Below, in pieces: positions 12,294-22,177 of a stretch of 64,000 nucleotides of DNA (positions within the stretch are counted from its first letter, which is position 1; every line of letters starts with the position of its first letter). The notes beneath the pieces are model-generated. The model made no database searches, had not been told where the DNA came from, and saw nothing but the letters and a program-made list of their open reading frames with translations. Location: the NCBI GenBank assembly GCA_037724045.1, contig JBBJOW010000011.1, forward strand, positions 13,825 to 77,824. The letters are read 5' to 3'. Origin of the DNA: DATLGB01 sp037724045. Its GTDB lineage: Bacteria > Actinomycetota > Thermoleophilia > Solirubrobacterales > Solirubrobacteraceae. The translations under genes and the position numbers were made by a program.

Positions 12294-12992
12294 CTACGCC
12301 CCGTCGTCCGCCGCCGTGAGCTCGGGGGTTACGAGTCCCGTCTCGTAGGCCAGCACGACGGCCTGGACGCGATCGCGCAGGCCGAGCTTGGAGAGGACCC
12401 GACCGACGTGCGTCTTGACGGTGTTCTCGCCGAGGATCAGCTCGCCCGCGATCTCGCCGTTGGACAGTCCGCGGGCCATGAGCCGTAGGACGTCGAGCTC
12501 GCGCTCGGTGAGCTCGGAGAGTCGGGCGGGCACGCCGTCGGCGGGCGGGCGGGCGCTGCGGGCGAACGAGGCGATCAGCCGGCGGGTGATCGACGGGGCG
12601 ATCAGCGCCTCGCCGGCGGCGGCGACCCGGATCGCGTCGAGCAGGCGCTCGGCGGGCGTGTCCTTGAGCAGGAAGCCGCTGGCCCCGATGCGCAGTGCTT
12701 CATAGACGTGCTCGTTTGCGTCGAAGGTCGTGAGCATCACGACGGCGGTCGCCAGCTCCGGATCGCCGAGGATGCGCGCCGCCGCCTCGAGGCCGTCGAG
12801 GTCGGGCATCCGGATGTCCATGAGCACGACGTCGGGGCGCCGGCGGCGGACGACGTCGATGGCCGCGCGCCCGTCGCCCGCCTCGCCGACGACGGTGAGG
12901 TCGGGCTCGGCCTCGACGATGACGCGGAAGCCGGTGCGCAGCAGGCGCTGGTCATCGGCGATCACGACCGTGATCGGCGTGGTGTCGTCCAT
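12294..12992 (-). CDS. NarL/FixJ-type two-component response regulator
   Basis: A 232-residue DNA-binding response regulator. The receiver domain (residues about 7-125) has the phosphoacceptor Asp59 in VVLMDIRMPDLDG, the acidic pair in VIADDQ, and Thr/Lys switch residues in MLTTFDA and FLLKDT. A LuxR-type helix-turn-helix (about 165-225) reads LTERELDVLRLMARGLSNGEIA and ENTVKTHVGRVLSKL. It is divergent from two kinase genes that presumably phosphorylate it. The intergenic region holds two identical-type dyads (TCACC-N6-GGTGA) that are good candidates for its binding site, implying autoregulation. Confidence 0.93.
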   Translation of the reverse strand: MDDTTPITVVIADDQRLLRTGFRVIVEAEPDLTVVGEAGDGRAAIDVVRRRRPDVVLMDIRMPDLDGLEAAARILGDPELATAVVMLTTFDANEHVYEALRIGASGFLLKDTPAERLLDAIRVAAAGEALIAPSITRRLIASFARSARPPADGVPARLSELTERELDVLRLMARGLSNGEIAGELILGENTVKTHVGRVLSKLGLRDRVQAVVLAYETGLVTPELTAADDGA

Positions 12993-13002
12993 CTACGCAG
13001 TA

Positions 13003-13050
13003 TCACCGCCAGGGGTGACCAGCGCTGAGGCCCATCACCCGCGAAGGTGA
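13003..13050. promoter_or_regulatory. Two TCACC-N6-GGTGA dyads in the divergent promoter region
   Basis: TCACC (13003-13007) pairs with GGTGA (13014-13018), and TCACC (13035-13039) pairs with GGTGA (13046-13050). Both have 6-nt centres and their midpoints are 32 bp apart, about three helical turns, placing them on the same DNA face. They lie between the response-regulator start and the kinase operon. Confidence 0.6.
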
Positions 13051-13084
13051 TGTGCGCCCGCCGCTGATCGCAGATACTCGCGTC

Positions 13085-14185
13085 ATGACCCTCCGCCGCG
13101 GACCCTTCACGACCACCGACGTGGCCGTCGCGCTGCTCTTCCTCGTCCTCGGCGTCGTCCTGATGATCCCTAGCGACGACCAGCCGTCGTCGGCACTGGC
13201 CCTGATCGCGTTCCTCGCAGTGACCGCTCCGGTGCTTTGGCGGCGCCAGGCCCCGTTGCCGGCGGTGGCCGTCACCGTCGGCGCGCTGCTGGTGCACGTT
13301 GCGGCCTTCGGAGACATGATCCGCTGCGGCGTCGTCTTCCCGCTCGCGTTCGTCCTCGCCTATGCGAGCGGCTTTCGGCTGAGCCTGCCGTCCGCGCTGG
13401 CCGGGCTCGCCATGACGATCGTGGCCGTGGTCGTCGTGGGCTTCACCGACACTCAGCTCGCCGACACCGACTTCATCCCGTTCACGGTGATGACCGCGGT
13501 GGCATGGGGCATCGGTCGCTTCGCGCGCTCGCGCAGCCGGATGGTCGACGAGCTCGAGGTCCGCACAACCGAGCTTCGCACCGCGCGCGACGAGCGCGCG
13601 CGCATCGAGGTCGCCACCGACCGTGAGCGGCTCTCGGGTGAGCTCGATGCGCTGCTGCACCGCCGGCTGGGCGAGCTCGCACGTATGGCGGACGCGGGCG
13701 CGGCCGGCACCGCCCCCGACGCGACCGCCACACTGGTGGACATCGAGCAGGAGAGCCGGCGCACGCTCGAGGAGATGCGCGCGGTCGTCGGCACGCTGCG
13801 CTCCGACGACGGCCATGCGCCGGTCTCGCCGCAGCCCACACTCACGCATCTCGAGGCACTCCTGGTGCGCGCCAAGGGCGCTGACGCCCGGCTCGGCGTG
13901 GCCGGCAGTCCGCGCGCCCTCCCGCCGGGAGTCGAGCTGTCGGCCTACCGGATCGTCGAGCATCTGCTCGACATGCTCGAGAACGCTCCCGGCGTCACCG
14001 TCGAGGTGACCTTCGGCGACGACGCGCTGGAACTCGCTGTCAGTGGTCCGGCCAGGCGGCGGGCCAGCGCGGCGCTCGACCGGGCGCGGGAGCGGGTCGA
14101 GCTGCACCGCGGCACCTTGCGCGCCACCACTCGGGGCGGCCGGTCGGAGGCGATCGCCAAGCTGCCGGTGATGGCCGCGCCGTGA
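13085..14185 (+). CDS. Degenerate (pseudo) sensor histidine kinase
   Basis: A 366-residue membrane protein with several N-terminal transmembrane segments (residues about 13-140), then a HisKA_3-like helical region and a remnant ATPase domain. Aligned by eye with the next gene, the phosphoacceptor motif ELHDIVAH reads ELDALLHR, so the histidine is an aspartate. The N-box YRTVQESLTNAM reads YRIVEHLLDMLE, without Asn. The glycine-rich lid GSGSGLRGLRDR is replaced by ARRRASAALDRA. It should therefore neither bind ATP normally nor autophosphorylate. It probably modulates the intact kinase, for example as a heterodimer or ligand sensor. ATG 13085 is chosen over GTG 13052. It overlaps the next gene as GTGA. 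Confidence 0.8.
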   Translation: MTLRRGPFTTTDVAVALLFLVLGVVLMIPSDDQPSSALALIAFLAVTAPVLWRRQAPLPAVAVTVGALLVHVAAFGDMIRCGVVFPLAFVLAYASGFRLSLPSALAGLAMTIVAVVVVGFTDTQLADTDFIPFTVMTAVAWGIGRFARSRSRMVDELEVRTTELRTARDERARIEVATDRERLSGELDALLHRRLGELARMADAGAAGTAPDATATLVDIEQESRRTLEEMRAVVGTLRSDDGHAPVSPQPTLTHLEALLVRAKGADARLGVAGSPRALPPGVELSAYRIVEHLLDMLENAPGVTVEVTFGDDALELAVSGPARRRASAALDRARERVELHRGTLRATTRGGRSEAIAKLPVMAAP

Positions 14186-15315
14186 TCGCAAGCGGACGCC
14201 GAATCGACGTTCTCGTCGGTGGCGCGGGCGGTCTCACCGGGATCGTCGTCGGAGCGGTCGAAGGCCTCGATCCCGCGGCGACCGTGGCGGCGGCCGCGCT
14301 CGGTGGCGCCCTCGGGCTGGTACGCACGCGTCCCACGGCCGCCTGGCTGACCGCGGCAGCGACGTTCGTCGCCGTGTCGGCCGCGGCCGACATGAGCGAG
14401 GCGCCCTTCTCGACGTACGCGCTGTTCGCCCTCCACGCCCTCGGCGCCGGCCGCTACCTCGGCGGCCGGTCATCCGCGCTGGTCGCGCTCGCGGGCCTAC
14501 TGGTCGCCTCGCTCGGCGGCGCCGCGGTTGACGAGGGGGCAGCGGTTCCCGCCGTCTTCGTCCCGATCTCCGCCTGGCTCGCAGGCCGCGCGGTTCGCGA
14601 GCACGCAGTGCTCGGTGCGCGGCTCTCCGAGCGGGCGCAGGAGCTCGAGACCGAACGCGAAGCCCATGCCCAGCTGTCCGTGCGCTACGAGCGCGCCCGC
14701 ATCGCCTCCGAGCTGCACGACATCGTTGCGCACGCCATCAGCGTCATGGTCGTGCAGGCCAGCGCCGGCCAGCGCCTCGTCGCCGCTGACCCCGAACTGG
14801 CGCAGGAGGCGTTTGGCGCGATCGGCGACGCCGCCCGCCAGGCCGAGCAGGACATGGGCCGGCTGGTTGATTTGCTCGCCGACCGCAACGAGATCGGCCC
14901 GGCGCCCGACCTCGGCCTCGTGGAGGAGCTCGTCAGCCGCGCCTCGGGCAGCGGCCTCGACGTCACCCTGCGGCTGGAGGGCGAGCGGTCCGGACTGCCC
15001 GCCGAGGTGGTGCAGACCGCCTACCGCACAGTTCAGGAGAGCCTCACGAACGCCATGCGCTACGCCGCGGGTGCCTCCGTCGGCGTGGTCGTGCGCGGCG
15101 AGCCCCGTGCGCTGGTCATCGAGGTCGTCAACGCGCCTGCCGACACGGCGCCGGAGCTTGCCGGCCAGGGCTCGGGAAGCGGCCTGCGAGGCCTGCGCGA
15201 CCGCATCGGCACCCTCGGCGGCAGCCTGGTCGCCGTCCCCACCTTCGACGGCGGCTGGCGAGTCCGCGCGCACATTCCCAAGACAACCACGGCAGGAGAG
15301 CACAGCCATGCGTAG
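14182..15315 (+). CDS. Membrane sensor histidine kinase (HisKA_3 type)
   Basis: A 377-residue kinase with N-terminal membrane segments (about 10-130), a coiled linker, and the dimerisation/phosphotransfer motif ARIASELHDIVAHAISVMV with His179. The ATPase domain has an intact N-box (QESLTNAMRYA) and G-box (GSGSGLRGLRDRIGTLGG). It belongs to the family that pairs with NarL-type regulators, and the divergent response regulator is the expected partner. The GTG start lies within the stop of the pseudokinase gene, so the two are made in concert. Its own 3' end overlaps the giant secreted-protein gene by 8 nt, suggesting that gene may be transcribed with or regulated by the system. Confidence 0.92.
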   Translation: MIASGRRIDVLVGGAGGLTGIVVGAVEGLDPAATVAAAALGGALGLVRTRPTAAWLTAAATFVAVSAAADMSEAPFSTYALFALHALGAGRYLGGRSSALVALAGLLVASLGGAAVDEGAAVPAVFVPISAWLAGRAVREHAVLGARLSERAQELETEREAHAQLSVRYERARIASELHDIVAHAISVMVVQASAGQRLVAADPELAQEAFGAIGDAARQAEQDMGRLVDLLADRNEIGPAPDLGLVEELVSRASGSGLDVTLRLEGERSGLPAEVVQTAYRTVQESLTNAMRYAAGASVGVVVRGEPRALVIEVVNAPADTAPELAGQGSGSGLRGLRDRIGTLGGSLVAVPTFDGGWRVRAHIPKTTTAGEHSHA

Positions 15316-18300
15316 ATCGATCGTCCTGGCGGTTCTCGCACTTGCCGGAGCGGCGGCGTGGGCGGCAGTCGCCCTGGGCGCGACCGGGATCATCACCACC
15401 GTCGCCGGCGACGGTACAGCGGGCTTTGCGGGGGACGGCGGATCTGCGACGGCGGCGCGGCTGACGGTACCGGTGAGCGTCGTCGCCACGGCGGACGGCG
15501 GCTACTACGTCGCCGATCAGGGCAATCACCGGGTGCGGCGCATCGCGCCCGACGGCAGCATCTCGACCTTCGCGGGGACCGGCACGGCCGGCTTCACCGG
15601 GGACGGCGGGTCGGCGGCGAGCGCCAGCTTCGACGCTCCCTCGGGCGTCGGCGTGCTGCCCGACGGCTCGGTGCTGATCGCGGACGCGAACAACAACCGC
15701 GTCCGCAGGGTCTCCCCGAACGGCACGATCGACACGGTCGCCGGAACGGGTGCGGCCGGCTTTGCCGGGGACGGCGGGCCGGCGGCATCCGCGCCGCTCG
15801 CCTTCCCCTACGACATCGCGCCGGCGGCCGACGGCAGCTACCTGATCGCCGACGTCGACAACCACCGCATCCGGCAGGTCTCTCCCGGGGGCACCATCAC
15901 GACCGTGGCGGGCGACGGCACGCCGGGATTCGGTGGGGATGGCGGGGCCGCCACCGCGGCGAGCCTGAACAAGCCGTCGGGCGTCGCGCTCACCTCAGAC
16001 GGCGGCTTCCTCATCGCCGACACCGCGAACCACCGGATTCGCAGGGTCGGCCCCAACGGCGTGATCTCCACCGTCACCGGCACCGGCGTCGCAGCCTACG
16101 CCGGCGACGGGTTCGCCGCGACCGACGCGCAGCTGAGCTCCCCGATCCGGGTTTCGGTGGCGGCCGACGGCACCTTCTTCGTCGCCGACAGCGGCAACCA
16201 CAGCGTCCGGGTCGTCCAACCAGACGGGTCGATAAAGACGCTCGCGGGCACGGGCACGGCCGGCGACTCGGGTGACGGCGGCCTCGCGTCAAACGCCCAG
16301 CTCAACAAGCCCTTCGGCGTCGCCGCGACCTCGGACGCCGACGTCCTCATCGCCGACACGTTCAACCACCGCGTGCGCCGCGTCGACGCGGGGGACCCCG
16401 CGGCTCCCAGCGTGACGCCGGCGCCGACGGAGACGCCCACCTTCACCGATTGGACGTCGGCGAACACCACGTCGGCCGGCGGGATCCTCAACGGCGACAC
16501 GATCGCGATCGCCGGTACCGACATCTCGCCGACGCCGGGCAGCACGCTGAACGGCACCTCGACGATCTTCTCCGGCAGCGCCTTCGACCCGCAACTGCCC
16601 ACCAGCGACGCCATCGAGCTCCGCGGCAGCGCCAACGGGTCGTTCACCGTGACCTTCGAGAACGCGGTCGCCAACCCGGTGCTGCACGTGGCCTCGCTGC
16701 TGTCGGTGCTCGAGTTCCCGGCCGGCACGAACATCCAGCGCGTCAGTGGGGACGCGAACTTCGTCGTCTCGGGTTCCTCGGTCTCCGGCACGGCCGGCCA
16801 GCCCGACGCCAACGGAACGATCCGGCTCGTCGGGACGTTCACCACGATCACGTTCACCACCACCCCGCAGTTCGCCGGCGCCCAGGCCGACGGCATCCCC
16901 GTCCAGATTGGCGCCGTGTCGACGCCGACGCCGGACCCGACGGTGACGCCGGACCCGACGGTGACCGCGACGCCGATCCCCACGCCCAGCGCCGAGCCTG
17001 AGCCGGACCTCGCGCTCAAATGGCACCTCGAGCGGCGCGAGCAGTACCCGGGCGAGCCCTTCGACGACAAGGCCTTCGACGCGTCGGGCAATGGCTTGCA
17101 CGGAACGGTCGGCCTCGGCGGCTTCACCGGCCCGGGCCGCTTCAAGAACGCCTTCGCGCTCCCGCGCGACCCGGTCACCGGGCAGGTGGGCGTCGGCACG
17201 GAGGGGGCGACGGCGCTGCAGCCGGCCAACGTGACGCTGATGCTGTGGGTCCGCGGCCAGGATCCCGGGCCGCTGACCACGATCGCGGCCTACGGCGAGG
17301 GCTGCGGCAACGGCTCCTACGGCTTCCTCGCCGGTGACAGCAAGCTGTCCTTCGGAGTGATCAAGGAGGGCTCCATTCTCCCGGTGTCGTCGCCACAGGC
17401 GGACGTCTTCGACGGGCAGTGGCACGCGGTCGCCGGTACCTCCGACGGGTCGCGCGTGCGCCTGTACGTCGATGGGGCGGAGGTGGGCTCGGGCGGCGGG
17501 CAGACGACCGGCGGACCCATCGCGTACAACGACATCAGCCCGAGCCTGCGCGCGGGCGGCCCGCCGCAGGCCGACTGCCCGGTCAACAAGCCCTTCCGCG
17601 GGGACATAGACGAGGTCCGGGTCTACCGGCGCGCGCTGAACGGCGAGGAGCTCGCCTACCTGCAGGCCGGCTACCACCGCCGGCCGCCGTCTCTGCCGAT
17701 CCCGGCCGGCCCGAAGAGCACGAGTCCTCCCTCCTTGTCTGGCGTTCCGAAGATCGGCTCCACCCTCTCGTGCGAGCCGGGCACCTGGACGGGCAGCCCG
17801 GTGAGCTTCACCTACCTGTGGGAGCGCGCGCCCCGGTCGACGACCGCCGACGGGGATCAGGCCTGGAACGCGATCGACGGCGCCACCGGCCAGCAGTACG
17901 TCCCCCAACCGAATGACGAGTCCTCGCGCATCCGCTGCCGCGAGATCGCCACCGACGCGAGCGGATTCACCGGCGAGGCGGTCTCCAAGTCGCTGCGCGT
18001 CGATGTCGACGTCCCGATCGCGGTGGTCTTGCCGAGGATCGAGGGCACGCCCATCGGTGGCAGGGAGCTCACGTGCATCCCCGGCGAGTGGAAGCACGGT
18101 CCCGACTTCTCCTACCAATGGCTGCGAAACGGCCAACCGATCGACGGCGCGACGCAGCCCAGGTACACGCTCGTGCGGCGGTACTCCGACGGACTCGAGT
18201 ACCGAGAGAGCAACCCGAACGGGGACGCGGATCGCGAGATCGCCTGCCGCGTGCTCGCCAGCAACGACGTCGGCACTTCGGTGCCCGCGATCAGTCCTCC

Positions 18301-21300
18301 GGTGCGGCCGGTCGACGACCCGCCGCGGTGGTCGGTGCGGCCGACCGTCACCCTCAGCGATGATTCGAACCCGCTCCAGCAGACGGCAACCTGCGACCGC
18401 GGCAAGTGGTTCAACGACCGCGTCGACGAGCCGGGCAACGAGGATCAGTACCAGTGGTATCGCAGCAACTCGAACAATCTCGACGCCGGCTTCGGGTCGT
18501 ACGACGACTACACCCCGATCGCCGGCGCGACCGGTTCGACGTTCAGGATCACCGCGGACCACCTCGGCCGCCACGTCAGCTGCTACGTGACCCCGCGCAA
18601 CGCCGCCGGGGTCAGCGCGAGCGGGATTCCGGCCCCGGGGAACCTCTTCTTCCCCGAGCTCTACGGCCTATCGAAGGCCGTCTTCATCCCGCTTCCGACC
18701 GGCACTGGGACCGGGCGGATCGACACCGTCTTCCGCAAGAACCGGAACGACCCCATCAACATGCTCGCGACGTCTGACGCGTACCGGAACCTCGCCAAGG
18801 AGCTGTTCGTCAAGCAGCAGACGGCGGCCAAGGACGAGCTGGCCGCGTCGTGCGCCTCGCCGGGCGGCCGTGCGAACGAGATGAAGCCCGCCACGTCGAC
18901 GAATCAGCCGGACGGATCGATCAGCAGACCCCCGTTGACCCCGGCGGAGCAGTGCTACGTCCTCAACCACTTCCCCGAGAAGATCGTCCTGACCGAGTAC
19001 GGCTTCTATTACAGGGAGCTGTCGGTGTGCGAGACGAGGCCGTACGTCGGAGGCCGCATCTGCCCGAGCCTGGGGATCGCGGTTCAACCGGTCAACGCGT
19101 CGACGGCGGAGGCCCTCCCGATCGAGACCCAGGAGAAGCTCAGACCCGTGACGCCGGTCCGCGTGCTCTGGGACGTCGACAACGACGGAGGCACGGACAT
19201 CTCCTGTCCGGGAAGCTCACCCGTGATCCGCGGCAACTTCGACCCGGGGGTGTTCTCACCGCGAGCGGTCATCGTCAACGCGGACTCGGAGACCACGGGG
19301 CAGTTCGTCTCGATTCAGAAGACCTTCGCATTCCCGGACGTCGCGGGCGCGAAGGACCCGAACGGCGCCTTCACCGCCCCCGACGGCACGCGGTTCATCA
19401 AGGGCGCAAAGCGCACGCCGATCCAGCCCATGTGGTGCAGGAGCAGCTTCACGCCCCCACCGGACCCCGAGGTCGGTCCCTGCACCTCCAATGGCCTCGT
19501 CGGGCGCGTGCAGCTGGTCGGCAACATGTGCCCGATGAACGTCCGGGCGGTCGACGACGACGAGCTGAAGGGCCTGCCTGAAGACGTGCAGGCCATGATC
19601 AGGGCCGCCGCCGACGTGGTCAACCGCGCAGAGGCGGAGCGCGAGAAGGCGCAGCCCGGCTATTCGCCCGGGACGCGGCGCGCGTCGTTGATGACGCGGG
19701 CACTGCCTTCCCCGGCGGATCTCGCTCTCGCGGCCACGGTCACCAACACCTCCGCCGCAGTCGCCAGCGTCGGTCAGGCCTACACCGCGGCCGCGGCCGG
19801 CGGCACCGTCCTCGAGAAGAAGCTCGACTCGACGTTCGCCAACGGGTCCGTCCTGGACGACAAGGTCAAGGGGATCCAGGCCGCTGCAGGCGTCGCGAAC
19901 CCACAGGGGCTCACCGGCGCGAAGGCCCCGTTCGCACTTGATCAGATCTACGTCGTCAACGGCAGCCTGAGCGTCAACGGCGTCAAGGTCGATCCGGCCG
20001 GCGCCCTCCACACCCTCGTCGTTCCGAGCGACGTCGGTGAGGCGCTGCCGGGCGTGAGCAAGATGACGATTACTGCTCAGAAGGCGCAGAGCAGCCTCGG
20101 CATCGACCCCAAGATCCCGCTGACGACCGACCCCCAGGCATACAAGGCAATCGTCGACGACAAGATCAACGAGACGAAGGACAAGGTACTCAGCGAGGGG
20201 ATCGACTTCACCTCGAAGAAGTTCCAGGAGATCGCCAGCAAGCTCGATCTCGGCCCGTTCAAGCTGAGCGGCAGCGACGTGAACGTCGTGCTCAACGACG
20301 ACGGTACGGCGACCCTGAAGGCGCTGGCGCAGCTTCCCGGCCTGTCGAATGGCATCAGCCCGGTCGAGGTCAAGGTCGAGCTGCACGGGGACCTCAATGG
20401 CAAGCTCAAGCTCCAAGGGCTCGACATCAACGTCCCCAGTGCGTATCTGTTCGGCGTCAGGGTGCGCAGGTTGAGGCTGGTCTATGGCGCGGACAAGGGA
20501 CTCAGCGCCACCGGGCAGATCACCTTCGACTTCACGGGCGGCGACGGCATCGACATCACCCAGTTTCGCATCGACGAGAAAGGCGTCTTCAGAGAGCTGA
20601 AGGTGTCGCTGCTCCTCGGGGCGGGCAAGGGCGTGCCGCTCGGGCCGGGCATCTTCTTGACCAAGTTCACCGGTGGTTTCAAGGCCCCCGAGCCGCTGGA
20701 GATCGTGGCGGGGGGAGCGGTCTCGGTCGGGCCGAGCGCGGGCGGCGGCTGTCCGACCGTGGGGGTCGACGGCGAGATCTTGGTCCACTTCAGCCCGACG
20801 CCGTTCTACATCACAGTCAACGGCGAGATCCAGCTCGTCTGCATCGGGCTGACCAGGGTGGACGTCAAAGCCAGCTCGAACGGCAACGTCGACGTCCGCG
20901 CGGCGATCGACCTGGGGATCCCGAACATCGCCAGGATCACCGGGGAGGTCTTCGGCGCGGTGCAGGTGGAGCCCACGTCGGCGTGGCAGGTGAGCGCGAA
21001 CGGAGAGCTGAAGCTCCTCATCCTGCCGGAGGTCGTGCTGAAGGGCGTGCTGTCCAATCTGGGCGTCGCCGCCTGTGGTGCGTTCACGATCCCGACGCCG
21101 TTCCCGTTCGACGATCTCGAGATCGCCGCAGGCGCGTCCGTGAAGTTCCCTGGCGGGCGCCCGCCGCTGGGGCTGCCCGAGCTGATCGCGAACTTCCGCG
21201 CCTTCACCGGGTGCGATCTGAGCGCCTTCCAGCCGATACGCAAATTCCGGGTGGGCAGGCAGGCCGACGCGCCGCAGACGTTCGCGCTCGATCGCTCCAG

Positions 21301-22147
21301 CGCAGCGCTGTCCTTCGAGGGCGCGGGCGCCGCACCGCTCGTGCGGCTCACCTCGCCGAGCGGGAAGGTGTTCGACTTCAGCGATCCGGCGCAGGGCGGG
21401 ATCGTGGAGGGCGCGCTGGGTGCGGTCATCGAGCCCGAGGACCGCTCCGTGGTCATCCTTTCGCACCCCGAGGCCGGGATGTGGAAGGCGGAGGTCGCGG
21501 ATGGCTCGACGCCGATCCTGCGCATCCAGCAGGCCGACGTCCTGCCGAAGCCGAAGGTCAAGGCCAGCGTGATGGGCAAGGGCGCCGAGCGCGTGCTTCG
21601 CTACCGGGTCAAGCCGCTAGCCGGCCAGGTCGTGCGGTTCGTCGAGACCGCCGGGGGCGCCAGCAAGATCATCAAGACCGTCAAGCGCGGCGGGAGCGGC
21701 AAGGTCCGCTACACGGTGAGCGAGGCCACGTCGGCGAAGCGCACGATCTACGCCCAGGTCACCCAGGACGACCAGCCGCGCGCGCGGATCGCGGTCGAGC
21801 GTTACGTCGCACCCAACCCGAGGATCGGCACGCCCGAGGTCAAGGTGCGCCGCAACGCCACCCGTGCCGTCGTCACCTGGTCGAAGGCCTCGCTCGCGAG
21901 CCGGTACGACGTCGCCGTGTCGTTCAGCGACGGTCGCAACCTGCTCTTCGCGCCCGAAGGCAAGGGGCGTCGCGTGACGATTCCCGCCGTCGGCGCAAAG
22001 GGAGGAATTGTCGCCCGGGTCACCGCCACGTCGAGCAGCGGCCGCGCGGGCAAGCCGGGCGTCGGGCGCCTCGGGGAGGTCAAGCCAAAGAAGAAGACGA
22101 CGAAGAAGCAGGGCAAGGGCGGCAAGCAGGGCAAGCAGAAGAAGTAG
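15308..22147 (+). CDS. Giant secreted multidomain protein: NHL propeller, LamG-like, Ig-like repeats
   Basis: A 2279-residue exported protein. ATG 15308 is preceded by AGGAGA and gives a clean signal peptide (MRRSIVLAVLALAGAAAWAA). Residues about 25-365 are NHL propeller repeats (TVAGDGTAGFAGDGG, then ADQGNHRVRRI, recurring about every 55 residues). About 370-540 is a beta-rich domain, followed by a short Thr/Pro linker. About 565-790 is a LamG/concanavalin-like domain ending in GDIDEVRVYRRALNGEE. About 805-1110 holds Ig-like repeats (SCEPGTWTGSPVSFTYLWERAP). The remaining 1100 residues are not recognised, with beta-strand-like and Gly-rich stretches and an FN3-like segment near 2150-2250. 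The last 20 or so residues are Lys/Gly-rich, which could bind teichoic or nucleic acid polyanions. A cell-surface adhesin or matrix protein is inferred. Confidence 0.85.
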   Translation: MRRSIVLAVLALAGAAAWAAVALGATGIITTVAGDGTAGFAGDGGSATAARLTVPVSVVATADGGYYVADQGNHRVRRIAPDGSISTFAGTGTAGFTGDGGSAASASFDAPSGVGVLPDGSVLIADANNNRVRRVSPNGTIDTVAGTGAAGFAGDGGPAASAPLAFPYDIAPAADGSYLIADVDNHRIRQVSPGGTITTVAGDGTPGFGGDGGAATAASLNKPSGVALTSDGGFLIADTANHRIRRVGPNGVISTVTGTGVAAYAGDGFAATDAQLSSPIRVSVAADGTFFVADSGNHSVRVVQPDGSIKTLAGTGTAGDSGDGGLASNAQLNKPFGVAATSDADVLIADTFNHRVRRVDAGDPAAPSVTPAPTETPTFTDWTSANTTSAGGILNGDTIAIAGTDISPTPGSTLNGTSTIFSGSAFDPQLPTSDAIELRGSANGSFTVTFENAVANPVLHVASLLSVLEFPAGTNIQRVSGDANFVVSGSSVSGTAGQPDANGTIRLVGTFTTITFTTTPQFAGAQADGIPVQIGAVSTPTPDPTVTPDPTVTATPIPTPSAEPEPDLALKWHLERREQYPGEPFDDKAFDASGNGLHGTVGLGGFTGPGRFKNAFALPRDPVTGQVGVGTEGATALQPANVTLMLWVRGQDPGPLTTIAAYGEGCGNGSYGFLAGDSKLSFGVIKEGSILPVSSPQADVFDGQWHAVAGTSDGSRVRLYVDGAEVGSGGGQTTGGPIAYNDISPSLRAGGPPQADCPVNKPFRGDIDEVRVYRRALNGEELAYLQAGYHRRPPSLPIPAGPKSTSPPSLSGVPKIGSTLSCEPGTWTGSPVSFTYLWERAPRSTTADGDQAWNAIDGATGQQYVPQPNDESSRIRCREIATDASGFTGEAVSKSLRVDVDVPIAVVLPRIEGTPIGGRELTCIPGEWKHGPDFSYQWLRNGQPIDGATQPRYTLVRRYSDGLEYRESNPNGDADREIACRVLASNDVGTSVPAISPPVRPVDDPPRWSVRPTVTLSDDSNPLQQTATCDRGKWFNDRVDEPGNEDQYQWYRSNSNNLDAGFGSYDDYTPIAGATGSTFRITADHLGRHVSCYVTPRNAAGVSASGIPAPGNLFFPELYGLSKAVFIPLPTGTGTGRIDTVFRKNRNDPINMLATSDAYRNLAKELFVKQQTAAKDELAASCASPGGRANEMKPATSTNQPDGSISRPPLTPAEQCYVLNHFPEKIVLTEYGFYYRELSVCETRPYVGGRICPSLGIAVQPVNASTAEALPIETQEKLRPVTPVRVLWDVDNDGGTDISCPGSSPVIRGNFDPGVFSPRAVIVNADSETTGQFVSIQKTFAFPDVAGAKDPNGAFTAPDGTRFIKGAKRTPIQPMWCRSSFTPPPDPEVGPCTSNGLVGRVQLVGNMCPMNVRAVDDDELKGLPEDVQAMIRAAADVVNRAEAEREKAQPGYSPGTRRASLMTRALPSPADLALAATVTNTSAAVASVGQAYTAAAAGGTVLEKKLDSTFANGSVLDDKVKGIQAAAGVANPQGLTGAKAPFALDQIYVVNGSLSVNGVKVDPAGALHTLVVPSDVGEALPGVSKMTITAQKAQSSLGIDPKIPLTTDPQAYKAIVDDKINETKDKVLSEGIDFTSKKFQEIASKLDLGPFKLSGSDVNVVLNDDGTATLKALAQLPGLSNGISPVEVKVELHGDLNGKLKLQGLDINVPSAYLFGVRVRRLRLVYGADKGLSATGQITFDFTGGDGIDITQFRIDEKGVFRELKVSLLLGAGKGVPLGPGIFLTKFTGGFKAPEPLEIVAGGAVSVGPSAGGGCPTVGVDGEILVHFSPTPFYITVNGEIQLVCIGLTRVDVKASSNGNVDVRAAIDLGIPNIARITGEVFGAVQVEPTSAWQVSANGELKLLILPEVVLKGVLSNLGVAACGAFTIPTPFPFDDLEIAAGASVKFPGGRPPLGLPELIANFRAFTGCDLSAFQPIRKFRVGRQADAPQTFALDRSSAALSFEGAGAAPLVRLTSPSGKVFDFSDPAQGGIVEGALGAVIEPEDRSVVILSHPEAGMWKAEVADGSTPILRIQQADVLPKPKVKASVMGKGAERVLRYRVKPLAGQVVRFVETAGGASKIIKTVKRGGSGKVRYTVSEATSAKRTIYAQVTQDDQPRARIAVERYVAPNPRIGTPEVKVRRNATRAVVTWSKASLASRYDVAVSFSDGRNLLFAPEGKGRRVTIPAVGAKGGIVARVTATSSSGRAGKPGVGRLGEVKPKKKTTKKQGKGGKQGKQKK

Positions 22148-22177
22148 GCGAGGCCGAGCGATGGGCCCCGAGCGGGA

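Noticed and set aside
19256..21466. 736-codon minus-strand frame opposite the giant secreted protein gene
   Set aside because: Compositional artefact; low complexity and no start signals.
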